Of a stretch of 64,000 nucleotides of DNA, positions 35,739 to 47,885 are shown piece by piece. Each line of letters begins with the position of its first letter. Position 1 is the stretch's first letter. The stretch is from Apricaphanius iberus (lineage: Eukaryota > Chordata > Actinopteri > Cyprinodontiformes > Aphaniidae): assembly GCA_028564705.1 (NCBI GenBank), contig JAPXFQ010001526.1, positions 1-64,000 on the forward strand. The letters are read 5' to 3'. The notes under the pieces are model-generated. The model saw only the letters and a program-made list of their open reading frames with translations, did no database searches and was not told the origin of the DNA. Both the position numbers and the translations under genes were made by a program.

Positions 35739-36514
35739 ACTTTTTCAGTGGCCCTAACAATACTCATCTTTACATACCCTACAGTAACACTTTAACCTTT
35801 TACCTTTAAATAAAACAAGTAGCAATGTGACAAAAGAACAGCACACCACATGATGAATACACACCTTACAGTGGTGACTGGTACAAAAAATATTGAGAAC
35901 ACAAATTATTAAATCACAATAATTAAACGTAACAAAGCTAATTATTTAGGACATTTAAAAATGGCTCACACTTTTTAGGTTCATAAACCGGAATATTTAC
36001 AGCTTTTATACTATAATAAATTAATCACATCAACAAAACAAAATGTTTGTTTTTCAAACATAATAAAAGGCTGCGAATCTGTGTAGCTTAGCTCTTCAAT
36101 GGATACTGTAAAAAGTTCGGAAACAAGCAAGGAAACCAACAAAGTGGCTTTGCTTTTTTGTTTGTTTTACAATTATTATTAAACTTTACATATTTGTAGC
36201 ATAAAACCAACTAATAAGAGCCCATATTTAAAGCACAATCAGTCTTAACTTTAAGCAAAAAATATTTGACGAGATCCTCTAACAAAAGCCTAATTTAAAG
36301 ATGATTTCTTTATTTAATTTTTTAACCAGACTGTTAGCTAATGCTAGTTAGCCAGCAGGCTAACTCCCCAGTGTTACCTCGTTAGGTTTTCTAGCCTTCG
36401 GGAACAGAAACCAATACTACTACCAGGCAGTACAGTGGACGTATCGACGTTAAAGTATAACTGCAAAAAGAGAGCAAAGCCCGGCATCTCAGCTTCCGTA
36501 AAACAAAGACTTAC

Positions 36515-36625
36515 TGTGCAGACGCTAAGCAGCCGTTTAGCCAATCAATCAGCTCCAGGGAAGACTTTAGTTGTCAAAACTGCATTTTCCTGCTCCTTTC
36601 CGCTCGGGTCCTACAGTTAACAGCA
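36515..36625 (-). promoter_or_regulatory. asb7: Candidate 5' noncoding exon and promoter of asb7
   Basis: A local patch with more CpG than its surroundings ends on the minus strand in a strong donor, CTGCACA|GTAAGTC, at 36514/36515. asb7 exon 1 begins with an acceptor before the ATG, so an upstream noncoding exon is required somewhere; this is the best donor I noticed within reach. An ATTGG (inverted CCAAT) lies at about 36540. No transcript evidence; the start point is a guess. Confidence 0.3.
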
Positions 36626-36629
36626 CAGC

Positions 36630-37335
36630 TGCAACGGGGTTAAGGAAAATTTCAGTATCAGCACCTGGAATTTCCTTTGAAATTCATTTTGCTGTCAAAA
36701 TCGCTTCTACTACAAAGTCTCTGACAACAATGTGACCTCACCAGGAAAAACAACCCAATTTCCGTCTCCTTCTTCTTCACAATAAAAGCATTTGTTCCAC
36801 TCGATCAAAATCAACGAAAGGTGATGATAATTTAAAGGATAGCCTACCGTTATACAGAAAGTTTTAGGAAAGGGGAAAAAGCTCCCAATGCGATATATGA
36901 TTAACAACAATGAAATACAGGAGATAATGTGAACATGAAGTTAATGTTGCAGGTGTTAAACAGAGTGAGAATGAGGAACAAATCTTGTGTTGCTAGTGGA
37001 GGCATTTTGGATCTTTTTAAGGTTAAATCGTAGTATTTGGTATATTTTTCCTAGCTGGAAGAATTGTTTCTCTTAATTTTATTTTTGGACAGTTGTTATG
37101 ATTTGTAACCAGAGCAAATAAGGTGTTAGGGTTATATGTTTATAGCTTGAAGTAGCTTATTCAAATTCAATTCAGATTAAATATCATGGAAAGCCAAACA
37201 CACACTTTCTTTTTTTTTTTTTTCCAACGTGTCCTGTCTAGCAGTATGCTACTCAGAATTGGTGTCTGAGTACCAAGTACAAGCCCAACAGTTTTACTTT
37301 CCCAAGCAGAGTATTACAGCTTCGCTGTAGTACGC
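36630..37335. other. No gene recognised
   Basis: AT-rich stretch between the candidate asb7 exon and the L1-type tail. Confidence 0.35.
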
Positions 37336-37339
37336 CACT

Positions 37340-40300
37340 TGATGTATATGTATGAAAAATCTTTATTAGTGATTACTGTGGGTTCAATTTCCTGACGTCA
37401 TGGACATTAAACTGAGACAAGAAGGGAGAAAGGAAGAAGGTGAAGAAAAGAAACCGGACCAGCAGAGGCGCGAACCGACGACACAAGACAGGGAGGCAAA
37501 TAAAGAACACAAGAAAACATCCCAGTCCTCCACCTCTGCCGGACGGCAGAAAAACAGTAATACAAAACAAAAACAACAAAGTGTACAGAACCAAACCAAT
37601 AGTTCGGATCTGGTAGAATAAACAAAGAATTACACATTCACTACACACAAGCATTGATTAATGAACATAATACAAATGTTTCTGGTAAGCTCCTGTGAAC
37701 AACTAACTAATGATGATAACCTCAGCTTAAGATATGTCCGTCCTCACCTATGTCCCCACACCTATGTGTGTGCGAGCATGCAGGTCGGAATAAGGTTTCC
37801 CCATGCAAGTGATTGATAGCTGGTGTAAGGAACCGTCAATCCGTCCTACAGGAATCGGCACAGACATGGAGGAGGCAAGAGATGTATGCATCCAGCGTCC
37901 CACAGAGTACAGAGTCCACAGGCGGATCAGCGCAGGGTCGATCACCCGCCAAGAGGGGAACAGATGGAAGCCCCAGGGGAGCACCCACCAGCCGCGATGC
38001 TGGGGCCCGAGAGATCGCAGTGACGAGCCCACGGGCTCCGCCGGTAACCGGCTACGCCAGGGCGGGCCCGGACCAGGAACCGGAGGCCACGGGGACCAGG
38101 GGCACCCCACCCCCCAGCGGGGCCCCAACCAGGGACCAGCCGACAAGGGCCCCCCGCTGCCGCCGCAGGCAAGGAGGACCCGCAGCCAACCGACGGACAA
38201 CACACGCCGCCGCCACCCCGGACCAGTACCCACCGCCAACAACCCGGTCCGCCTCCACACATCCACACGCCAGGGAGCCACAGCAAGAGCCACAGGGGAT
38301 GTACGCCCTCCCCAGGCCATGCCCAGCCGGCACCTGGACATCCAGATCTTCCAGCTCCAGGGTCCAGATCCCGCCCCACGTGGGGCGCCAAGATCAGGGG
38401 CCCAGCCAATGCCGGACAGCCCCACCAGGCGAACAGACCAGCCAGCTGAAGTCCTGGAACCGGCAGGAGGATTGGGCGCCAGGCACGGTCCCCACCGAAC
38501 CACCGGACGGCACCAACCTATTCTACAAACCCGGCACCCCCATAAGAGGTGCCCCAGTCAATCCAAGGAGGACATCGGCCCGAAACAGCGGCCGCCCGAC
38601 ACACCGGACTACCCAGGACCCGCCCGACATGCACCAGGACCGAGCCGGGCCGCAACCGGGACCCCCAGCCCCAGGCATCGAGAGTCATCATCAACCAGCG
38701 GGCAGGAGCAACCATTACCGATGGGGAGTGACGGGGAGGCAAGAAGATGCATCAGGCCAGAGAGCAGCCAAACACCCAACCTGACAGGTAGACATAGACA
38801 GACAGAGACACTCATACGTACCCTCCCTTTCTTGTGTACACATTCTTACAAATACAGGACATACGAAAAAAGGACGCTATACCCTCATTCATACCCCCCC
38901 ATACGTACACTATACTCCATACTCCCAGGCCCAGGGACAGACACCCCAGTAGAGAACCCTGCCCCTGCACCCAGGAGACAGACCCCTTTGCCCACCAGGA
39001 CGGGGACAAGTAGACCGCCAAGGCCCCACACCGGTAAGAGCAGCCCACCAGCCCAGGACCCCGACCAGACGGCGTGATGTTCTATCCGGGCTCCGACCCC
39101 TGATGGTCCAACGAACAGGGGTGTGGAAAGACCCCCCAGCCTCTCTCCCCCAGCTCAATGTGGTGTTGTTGCGTGATGTTCTAATGTGCACTTAAAACAG
39201 AGGGGGGGGGACATGGGAATACTGCCGGGTACCCCCATCTCCCCCCCTGGGCCCTCAGTGTCTAGATGCGTTTAACCAGAGGGTGCCGGCACCACAGGCG
39301 AGGCCCCCTCAACGGGGGGGCCTCGCCTGTGGCGCCACACCGCCAGGTCCCTACATGTGCGTTCCCTGTAAATGTTGCAAGTGTAGTGTCTAAATTGCTC
39401 AATAAAATCGGGACCCAGGCCGCCACCGGGTAGCGAAGACGGAAGCTCCATCCCGCCCCCCAGTGACGTGCCCACGTCCCAAGGCCTTGTGAATGGTAGA
39501 ATGAAGGAGCAGGTGGACAGAGGCATGGGGATGGGGAGAAAATAACTGGGGTGACCATTGCCAACCCCAGGGAGCCAGCTCCCCTGCTGACTCCAATAGG
39601 CACCCCGTTCGGCCCGATCCACCAGGGGTGGGAGGCCCCAGCACGTCCAGTCGGGGCCCACGGCAACGGTACCGCCGAGCCCCATGGGGGCCCCGGCAAT
39701 CCACCAGCCCCCATGCCAGGGGCATACCTAAATCCTCCCCAACATTCACACTGCTAACAAAACACATGTCACTAGACACCCAGGTTGAGTTTAGCACCCC
39801 CTCACCCTCAACGCCCTCCCCCCTCCCGTCCCAAGCGCACCCCGTTAAAAAGAGCACCTTTGCTAGATGGAAAAAAGCCTCCCCGCCAATAAGAGACGCC
39901 CCAGGCACCGCCAGCGTCCGAGGACCCCCGGGCCGAGGCCGGAACCCGGCGCACCACCGACTCGGGTACCCCGGACATGCCGCGCCAGGCCCGTGAGCAG
40001 ACCGAAGTCCCGGGCGGCCAATCCCCAGGCCCACATCCTCCAGCCTTGCTACTACCGCCCGATGGCCGGGTGGCAACAGAACCCAGCACGTCCACCCACC
40101 AGCCCACACCCCACCAACTGGTCAGTCACCGTGGAGGCCGACCAACACCGGCCAGAGCCCCCCACCCCAGCACCCCCGCGAGGGCTAAGACCAAGACCCA
40201 GGAGTCATGTCCAGTGTCAATATAGCCGATCGGGCCCGGAGACGCCGGCCACCCGCCACGGCCTCTCGCCGACGCCCGGACGCGGCAAGCGGCCACCGGG

Positions 40301-40740
40301 GAGCAAGCGACAGGAACCAGCCCGGGGAGATGGAAAGGGCAGCAGCGCCCGCCAACCACCGGCCGACCACAGCCCCCCCCCAGCCGGCACCAACGGCAGC
40401 GGCCCCCCCCGGCCAAGCCCCAGCCAGGGCCCCAGCCGGGGGGCACGCCGCCCCAGAACCCCGAGCCCCAGGCCCAGCCCAGACCCCCCCAGAGCAGCAC
40501 AGCACCAGGCCAGTAACCCGTGTCCGCCAGCACGACCCCTCTAAGGCACCGCATGCAGCCACTAGGAGTCACCACACAAAGCCCCCAAAGTCCCACCCCG
40601 GGCGAGGGTCACGGCACCTACCGCCGAACCGCCAGCGGACCCACCCCCAAGGACCTCCCCGCAGTCACCACCAACCCTTAAGCTCCACATCGGCAACCGT
40701 GTCCCACAGAACGGAATCAAGGGCCCGACCCCACTAGGTG
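37340..40740 (-). repeat. Very long G-rich 3' untranslated tail of an L1-type LINE
   Basis: Downstream of the ORF2 end at 40774, the minus strand runs for about 3 kb with many G runs and few A/T, then becomes T-rich and ends near an AATAAAG at 37361-37367. The strand bias is extreme: the plus strand is packed with CCC and GGCC. Because stops are AT-rich, long frames appear on both strands (e.g. 37803-39077 plus, 37748-38503 minus); they show no domain, only Pro/Arg/Gly composition, and I do not call them genes. Assigning the tail to the LINE is an inference from adjacency and orientation. Confidence 0.55.
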
Positions 40741-40773
40741 ATGGAACTGATCAAGGGTGACCAGAAAGATTGA

Positions 40774-41316
40774 TCAGATGTGGAGGCAGATGCCGTTTCT
40801 AAACCAATGTAATCCAGAAGGAGGATCTCTATATTGATTAATATTCAGAGTATTTTTATTTTTCCAGTTCAAGAGGATATTTTTCTTAGCGATGCATAAG
40901 GCGATGTAAAATAATTGCATAGACTTTGTATCCATGGTAACTTCATCTATATTTCCCAGCAAGCAAACTGTGGGAGCAGGTGTGATATTACATTTCAGAC
41001 ACTTTGATAGATCTTCACATATCTGGTACCAATATTTCTTAACAGGTGGGCAGAACCAAAGAGCATGAATATAATTGTCTGGTAGATTGCTTGTACATTG
41101 TAAACAGGTATCAGACGGCGTATAACCCATCTTGAACATCCGTTGCCCTGTATAATGCACTCTATGAAGGATTTTATATTGTATTAATCGTAGATTAGGA
41201 TTCTTAAGAAATTTGAAGGTTCTTAATGAAATTTGAGACCAGAGGTTTTGGTCTATTGAGATGGACAAGTCCATCTCCCATTTTGAAATAGGAAGGCCTA
41301 TTACACAACTAAACAC
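40774..41316 (-). pseudogene. L1-type LINE ORF2, C-terminus
   Basis: 180 residues of the C-terminal region of an L1/Tx1-like ORF2: SISIDQNLWSQISLRTFKFL, IQYKILHRVHYTGQRMFKMG, then DTCLQCTSNLPDNYIHALWF and CPPVKKYWYQICEDL. The Cys/His spacing (C-x2-C ... H-x4-C) is the zinc-knuckle typical of L1 ORF2 ends. The frame is open to its stop. The endonuclease and reverse transcriptase are missing beyond 41316, as in a 5'-truncated insertion. Confidence 0.82.
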
Positions 41317-41702
41317 ACACTTTCAACACAAGGTAATTCAACGTGCTTTACACGATTTGGTGGTAAAGAAACTTTACAATTATAGCACGGAAATTAAAAA
41401 CAGCAATAGTATGAAAATTACAAATAGAAAATGTGGCGGACCACCAGGAGGTTCCACACACACCCAGACAACCGGATTTTTAGATTCAAAATGACTTAAT
41501 GTTGTCAGTTGGAGTGGAATTAAAGAAGTGATCGAACACAGTGTTTGTGTCATCCATTTATTCCTCCATATTGGTGACCCCAACATTGAACATGTCCGAA
41601 GCTGAAGCCAGCCCCTCTCTGCTGTCACCGACTGCAATGGAACATCCACCCGCATCGCCAGCTTCTATTTCCGTGGCTGAATAAAAAATCCTGGATTTCT
41701 GG

Positions 41703-42071
41703 TTGAACGATCCTCCTTCATGGTTTGTCCACATTGACATCCAGTTTGCTCTGCGTGGAATCTCCTTGGACGACACGAAGCACCACTATGTGGTTGCTTC
41801 GCTGGATCCGTTGTCCACCTGCCGTATAGGTCCCTTTTACGGAACCCCCAAGCCACCAAACCACTCCCTAGCCGAAGAATCCTCCCAAGCGGTGGCTCCC
41901 GCATTTCCAGTGGATGGGCCATCTGTGGTAGGGAGGATCGCTACACAGAGACGCCGGGCATCAGACTTCTGCTACTACCACCAGCGGTTCGGACCAAAGC
42001 CCACTGCTGCCTCCCAAATTGCAACTTCAAGCCGCAGGGAAAGGACATCACTCGCTAGCAGCCGTTGGTGA
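41703..42071 (+). pseudogene. gypsy Gag remnant
   Basis: WFVHIDIQFALRGISLDDTK, then HHYVVASLDPLST resembles the start of the capsid in one animal gypsy lineage. After a deletion it ends near FCYYHQRFGPK, a nucleocapsid-like Cys-rich segment. Heavily shortened. Confidence 0.6.
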
Positions 42072-42093
42072 CATGTAAACGCTGCTATTCATC

Positions 42094-42369
42094 ATGGACT
42101 CACTGTCTGGGAGATGCTTTCTTGTTGACTCTGGTTCCCAGAAGAGCCTGGTTCCCCCGACTGGCTCAGACATGCTGGCGGAAAGCTGCGGTCCACTGGT
42201 GACGGCTGCTAACAGCTCCCCAAAGGGAACGTTTGGCAAAAGGTTGGTGACTGTATGCTTTCATGGTAGAGACTTCCAGTGGAAGTTTGTCGTATCTGCC
42301 AGTTCCGTTCCCATCATTGGGCTGATTTCCTCTGTGCACATCTTGTTGATGTCTCTAACAGATGGTTGA
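42094..42369 (+). pseudogene. gypsy aspartic protease
   Basis: CFLVDSGSQKSLVPP contains the DSG active site of a retropepsin (DTG/DSG), and VPIIGLISSVHILL aligns with the usual IIG-xD-FL flap-to-C-terminal motif, where the Asp has been lost. Processes Gag-Pol in living elements. Confidence 0.65.
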
Positions 42370-42589
42370 TTGATGCTGTATCATTTTCCTCTCTGCCTTG
42401 TCTGACGCGAGGAGCAGTACAGTTAATCCATGCTAATGTTTTAGCTTCTAAGAATGATTTCCAGTTGTTATTATCAGAGTTTTCTTCACTGACTGTTCCC
42501 AACTTTTCTAACGGTGACACTAGGCATGATGTAGAACATTATATCTCCCCTACCACCCCCCTGTTGTAATCCTGCTAAACTGGTCATTG

Positions 42590-43262
42590 TTTAGGAGGAG
42601 TTCGCTAACATGGAGCGTTTCGGCATCGTTCGCCGCTCTAACAGTCCTTGGGCTTCGGCTTTGCATTTGGTGCCCAGGTCAGACGGTCAGTGGCGGTCAT
42701 GCGGCATTTCTGTCTTCTTAGTAATGTCACTGTAAACGATCGTTATCAAATCTCTCACACCCAGGATGTCTCTGTCAATTTGGCTGGGACCTCCATCTTT
42801 CCTAAGTTAGACCTGGTGCACAGTTATCACCAGGTTCCGGTTCGTGGGGAGGACATCACAAAAACAGCCGTAATTACTCCATTGGCCCTTTTTGAGTTTT
42901 TACAGTCAGTACTTTGGGCCTTAAAGGCGGTGCCCAAACTTTTGATGGATTCGGTCTTGCCTGGTTTACCCTTCATTTTCGTGTGTCTTGATGACACCCT
43001 GGAGGCTAGGCGGCTCTGCCTAAGAGCACATGTCCCACCTGCGGCAGGTTTTTCAACGGCTAGCGGCTGATGGCCTGATCATCAATCCAGCAAAATGCCC
43101 GTTGGGATTGCCAGTCGTTGATTTTTTGGGGCATCGGATTTCTGCCAGTGGCGTGGTTCCGTTACCCACTAACGTGCAGGTGGTCTCCTTAGAAAGTGAA
43201 CACCCTGCAGGAATTTCATTCAGAGGGCAGCACAACTTCTGCAGCAACTTTACTGCAGCTTA
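42590..43262 (+). pseudogene. gypsy reverse transcriptase
   Basis: In three frames: MERFGIVRRSNSPWASALHL, FPKLDLVHSYHQVPVRGEDI, then LPFIFVCLDDTLEA and AKCPLGLPVVDFLGHRISAS. Palm motif A Asp (KLDL) survives; motif C is CLDD rather than the usual YLDD/YIDD. Several stops and shifts lie between. Confidence 0.75.
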
Positions 43263-43337
43263 AAAAGAAAAAGGCCACCAAAATGTGGACGGGACCCCAG
43301 ACTGCCTCCAAGCATAATACTAAGTCTGCGTTGGCCA

Positions 43338-43862
43338 ATGCCGCTCTTTTTGACCCACGTCTCCCCCTCAGCACAGGTGGCTTTGACTACTGACAACTCT
43401 GACGTAGCAGTAGGGGCAGGGTTAAAGCAGCTGGTCTGCGGGGTTTGGCAGCTGCTTGCCTTTTTCAGCCGTACACTGAGGGACAACGAGCGCAAATACA
43501 ACGTTTTTGACAGAGAGTTGATAGCTCTCCATCTGGCTACACGGCATTTCAGGTTTTTCCTCGAGGGCCACTCATTTACAGCCTATGTTGACCACAAACC
43601 ATTGATATTTGCCATTTACAAAATCTCTAACCCCTGGTCTGCATGTCAACAGTGCCACCTTGCTGCTGTAAATGAATTTACGACAGACATTCAGCATGTG
43701 ACTGGCAAATCCAACTTGGTGGCTGACTGCCTATCCCGTGCTCTGGTCTCTCCAGTTTATTTGGGGATTGATTTCTCTGCTATGGCTGCAGATCAGCGCA
43801 GTCATGCAGACATCATTAAAGTCAGTTCCTACTTTCTCTCCTACTTCTCCCCAACTACATGA
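43338..43862 (+). pseudogene. gypsy RNase H
   Basis: TTDNSDVAVGAGLKQLV (first catalytic Asp region), FSRTLRDNERKYNVFDREL (with Glu), ALHLATRHFRFFLEGHSF, AYVDHKPLIFAI and HVTGKSNLVADCLSRA follow in the standard order for gypsy RNase H. It is the longest continuous piece of the element. The L2-type tail begins right at its end. Confidence 0.8.
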
Positions 43863-44284
43863 TGTGCTGTCAATTTAAGCGCTAACCTGTTTTCTCTTAG
43901 TCTCTTTCTACAGTAGGTGCTCATGACCCGCATTCCATTGGAGGAACGTTCTCCACGTCCTGCTACCAACTTCTGCTTCTGCATCAGTTCTGTTGCTCTT
44001 TCTGTGTTTCTGCTGCCTTCTCCAAACCCCAGACGGTCTCGGCAGATGACCGCTTATGCTGACCCTGGTTCTGCTGGAGGTTTCTTCCTGTTAAAAGGGA
44101 GTTTTTCCTCTCCACTGTCGCTTCATGCTTGTTCAGTGTGAGGGATTGCTGAGAAGTCACGACACAATCTTCTGTGGTTCCCTAATTCCTAAATTAAACA
44201 TTGCATTTTAATAACTCTTCTTGTAAAGAGCCTTGAGATGACATCTGTTGTGAAATGGCGCTATATAAATAAATTGAATTGAAT
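43862..44284 (+). repeat. L2-type LINE tail inserted in the gypsy element
   Basis: Contains GTTCTGCTGGAGGTTTCTTC, GGGAGTTTTTCCTCTCCACT, then TGGCGCTATATAAATAAATT and GAATTGAATC. The gypsy coding sequence stops before it and resumes with integrase after it, so it inserted later. Confidence 0.8.
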
Positions 44285-44332
44285 CCTCTTGAGCAGTCTT
44301 AGCCTACCGACCTTAAACTGGAGGAGAGACAG

Positions 44333-44990
44333 GTGCAGGCAGATGGTCCTTATCTGCCCTGTGACATATCTACCTGCTGTCCCCGCCCTCTGGTTCCTGC
44401 TTTGCGGCGGCGCCGCATTTTTGATGCTTTGCATTCCCTGTCACAACGAGGTGTGTGTGCCTCGGTGAAACTAGTCAGTTCAAACTGGCCTGGATTACAT
44501 AAGGCTGTGAAGGAATGGGCTGCAGCATGTGTCCCGTGTCATCGTGCAAAAATTCATAAGCACAGAAAAGCACCTTTCGAACTATTCCCCATTCCTAGTT
44601 GCAGGTTTGATCATGTCCATGTAGACCTGGTGGGTCCCTTGCCCCCATCTCAGGGTTTCAATCATCTCCTGACCATGATTGACCGTACCACTAGGTGGCC
44701 AGAACTGGTTCCAGTGGCATCAATGTCTGCAGTGGTGGCTTGAGCATTTTTATCCACCTGGGTTGCATGTTTTGGCCCCCCTTCAGACATCACCTCTGAC
44801 AAAGAACCCCAGTTTGTGTTAGAGCTTTGGTCTACCATGGCTGACCCTCTGGGGATCAAGATCTACCGCACCACTGCTTACATCTGCAGGCTAATTGGTC
44901 ATGCAAGTGGTTTCACAAGTCATTAAAAGCTAAACTTCGTGCTGTTCTGACCGATAGCATAGGATTAACCGCCACCCATCAGTTAGACTT
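44333..44990 (+). pseudogene. gypsy integrase
   Basis: RRIFDALHSLSQRGVCASVK and WAAACVPCHRAKIHKH are the end of the zinc-binding domain and linker; FDHVHVDLVGPLPPSQGFNH has the first catalytic Asp, followed by MIDRTTRWPELVPV. A stop after SAVVA ends the frame; later pieces retain ITSDKEPQFVLELW and DPLGIKIYRTTAY (second Asp region). The third catalytic residue region is lost. Dead copy. Confidence 0.78.
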
Positions 44991-45582
44991 GGGTTTCTCC
45001 CACGGCTAAAGAGGACCTTGGTGCCTCCGGGCGTGTTTTTTCCCCGACATTTTTGGCGCAGTGATGAAATGTATTAAGAGTTTTGTTCTGACTTCTCGTT
45101 GTCAGTTGGAGTGAAATTAAAGAAGTGATGAAACACAGCGCTTGTGTCGTCCATTTATTCCTCCACAAACATGAGAATCAATAAAAGAAAACATTTAGCG
45201 TTTGATTAAAAACAGCAATTTATGAAAAGCATAACAAGAAAATGTATGTCGGTCTTTTTCTGTTGAATTACAGCTGTCAGTTGGAGACATCCTATCCCAA
45301 GCATGCACCAGTATCCAGAACCAGTACAACTCAAAACGGTCGTCTCAATAACAAATGGACAAAACCAAACCATCATGTTTTTCACGCGAAAGGAATCCCA
45401 CAACAACAGGTTTTAGCAGTAACCGTACAGGTTTATTTTGCTCAGGCGAACAATCCCTAACCCTAACCCTTCTTTTTTAGGAGAAAACTGGAAAAAAACA
45501 ACAACAAGAGACCTCATTTACAAGACGTCTCAATCCAAGTGTTGTGGATTTATCAATTAAAAGTAATTAATTAATTGATAAT

Positions 45583-46883
45583 TGTTATGATCTATCTGGT
45601 GATGCTGAGTATATTAACCAATAATTGTAAATTATTAATTTAATTCTCCCTTCAGATTATTTTTTCTCAAAAAAATGGCAAAACATATATTTATTAATAA
45701 GGGGATTATTAATCAATAATCTCACTTATAATGATTAATGACTAGGGATTACACCAGAAAGATCCTATCTGAAGGAAATGAATTCTTGCAGTAATTCACA
45801 CACACACACTCAGAATAAAAGAAACCAGAGATTTGAATCAATTTAACCAATTTATTCTAAAAACACAACTAAAATAAAACACTACTTATACTAAACGGTT
45901 CTGTTAAGACTACCGGTGCCTGAGCAATATGGCGACCAGCGATGACGTCCTTTAGGGCCGTCACGGGGCGCCTCCTACTGACGTCGTATGCAGCCCCTCG
46001 CGTGTGCGCGAGGAGGCGGTGTATGACGCGAACGCGCAGCTCGTTTGATAAAAACAGGGGGGATGTTTTATGACAAGAGGCCTGCGGTTCCTTCCTAACA
46101 AAGAAACCTCGTGGCTCTTATTAGTGGGTTAGCTTCTGCTAATATAGGCTCTGGTTGGGAAATGAAAGAAAATGGGTTTCAAAATGTCCTTTGCGTGCTG
46201 CGCGTTCTTGCCAGGCACTCCGAGGATGCTGTTGCCTATGACAACAACACTTCACTGTAAACTACCGGAGAAGAACCATAACTTCTACAGACTAACAGTT
46301 CTGCTCACTAATAAAAGACAAAAACATACAGGAAACACACAATCGGAATACAAAAACACACAAATTTACCTGTAAGCAAAACGCGGCACGGAGGAATCTC
46401 AGAGCGCTCGAGGTAGATGCAGCTCTTCACGTCAGCGATTATGCATGCATATAATTATAAAGAAAAACTTCCTAATTTATCCACCCAGGTCGAAGGTAAA
46501 TTTAAACAGTCTTACTTTAAAGACGAAGCTTCCAGGTGTGGAAGAAAAAGTCGGGAAGCGAGATGCTTGGCTCGCCAGCCGCGCGGAGAAAAAACAAAAA
46601 GAGAGGAGTTCAGCGCATCAAAAAAAAGGGATAGTTTTGGGACAGCCAAACTATTGGGAAAACTTGGTTGCAGGGAGCAAGGACAAAATCCAGAACACGT
46701 GTTAGGAAAAGGAGTCTCTTCTTACAGTTCGGAGAACTGCCGACACCATCAGGCGAGCTTGGAAGAGGACGATGGATGCTCATCAGTGTGGGCGCATCGC
46801 CCCCCTTTCCCCGTATCTGTCTCCAATCAGGCTGCGGGCAGCAGCGGCGGTTTTGACGGATTAGCATCTAGCCAAACATAACA
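45583..46883 (-). repeat. Possible solo LTR
   Basis: The segment begins TGTTATG and ends CATAACA. On the minus strand an AATAAA lies near its 3' end (about 45849-45856), and a CpG-rich stretch (about 45920-46060) could be U3/R. No target duplication is visible. The frame at 46417-46881 plus has no motif I know. Weak call. Confidence 0.25.
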
Positions 46884-46978
46884 AGGTCAACCTTCTGAGT
46901 CCATTATTACACCTGGATTACAGGCCTGATCAGTAGTTTCTAGTTGTATCATCTGAAGCTGTGTGCTGACTCTTGACT

Positions 46979-47190
46979 AGGGATGGGTACCGACATGAAA
47001 GTTAGTAACCAGACCGAAAGCAGCACACATTCCAGTGCCTTATTTTGGTCCCCCCCCGTGATGTCAAACACTGTGGATTCTGGGCGTGCCATAAGTCAAG
47101 AGCACTAAGGTAAACATGGCTATCTCTGTGCAAAAACACTGCTAAAAATAAGGGCTGTGGAAATTAACGTACCAACGCGGGTGGATTAAT
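46979..47190. repeat. hAT-like terminal fragment
   Basis: TAGGGATGGGTACCGACATG resembles the terminus of hAT elements such as the one at 27200. No second end found. Confidence 0.4.
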
Positions 47191-47821
47191 TCCTAGAATT
47201 AACTTTTTTTTGTGTGTGTGTTTGTTTTACGCATTGAACGCATACAAAGAACAGCCCACACCACATCAGCTCTCCCTCCTAACCAGCCAAACTACGGATT
47301 GTTGCAGATTGTTGTTCAGCAGCAGATTTGTTATTATTTGTTATTATTCATATGGGACCACAAATAAATTATTAATGTTACTGTGGAGTAAAAAAAAAAC
47401 TAAAAAGTTAACTGATTTCTCCTATATTTTTTTTTTTTTAAGAGCGACTGCATCTAGATTTGTCCCTTTATTTACACAGAAAGTTCTAGTTAGTTTTTGG
47501 GGTCATATTTAGCAATGGTGATTGATTCACAGCTACTGTGATGAATTACACTCTAAAAAGTACTACAGCAGTGATGCTCATTTGAAATACTTTATTTCAC
47601 TGGTTGGGCTAAAAGTAATATATTTATTCGTCTAATATATTTATGTATATGTATGTTAGTAAGTTTTAACATATAGATTGATACATAGTTTATTACAGTC
47701 AACATAATATGGATTTCTTTTTTGTGTCTAAAAATACACCTCTCCTGTAAATATCATAGTCACAGACTTCCAAACAGAATTATATTAAAGTTGTACTTTC
47801 TTCAGATATTTCTGAATTATA

Positions 47822-47885
47822 CAGTACCAGTCAAAAGTTAGGAAACATTTTCCCATTGAAAAAAGTTTCCAAACTTTTGACAGTG
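47822..47885. mobile_element. 64-bp Tc1-type element, inverted repeats only
   Basis: CAGTACCAGTCAAAAGTTAG and the inverse of CAAACTTTTGACAGTG face each other with almost nothing between, flanked by TA on both sides. The CAGTACCAGTCAAAAGTT end belongs to a well-known fish Tc1 type. A minimal deletion derivative. Confidence 0.78.

Larger units (their letters stand above)
41430..45168 (+). mobile_element. Decayed Ty3/gypsy retrotransposon
   Basis: Two similar segments bound it: TTGTCAGTTGGAGTG plus about 65 bp at 41502-41574 and at 45099-45166, each ending CATTTATTCCTCCA. After the first comes TATTGGTGACCCCAAC, a good primer-binding site. Between them, in order, lie gag, protease, reverse transcriptase, RNase H and integrase pieces on the plus strand. 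Only the 3' part of each LTR could be matched, so LTR starts are uncertain. An L2-type tail (about 43862-44284) interrupts it between RNase H and integrase. Confidence 0.83.

Noticed and set aside
37803..39077. 424-codon plus-strand open frame and companions up to 323 codons
   Set aside because: C-rich sequence rarely forms stop codons; long frames occur on both strands, have only Pro/Arg/Gly/Gln composition and no domain, and lie in the 3' tail of an L1-type element.
39867..40737. Overlapping 225- and 176-codon plus-strand frames
   Set aside because: Same low-complexity G/C-rich tail; no start context or motif.
45459..45477. CCCTAACCCTAACCC as a telomere
   Set aside because: Only about three units, interstitial and isolated.
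46417..46881. 154-codon plus-strand frame
   Set aside because: No motif or splice context, and it overlaps other frames of similar length in a CpG-rich repeat-like segment.
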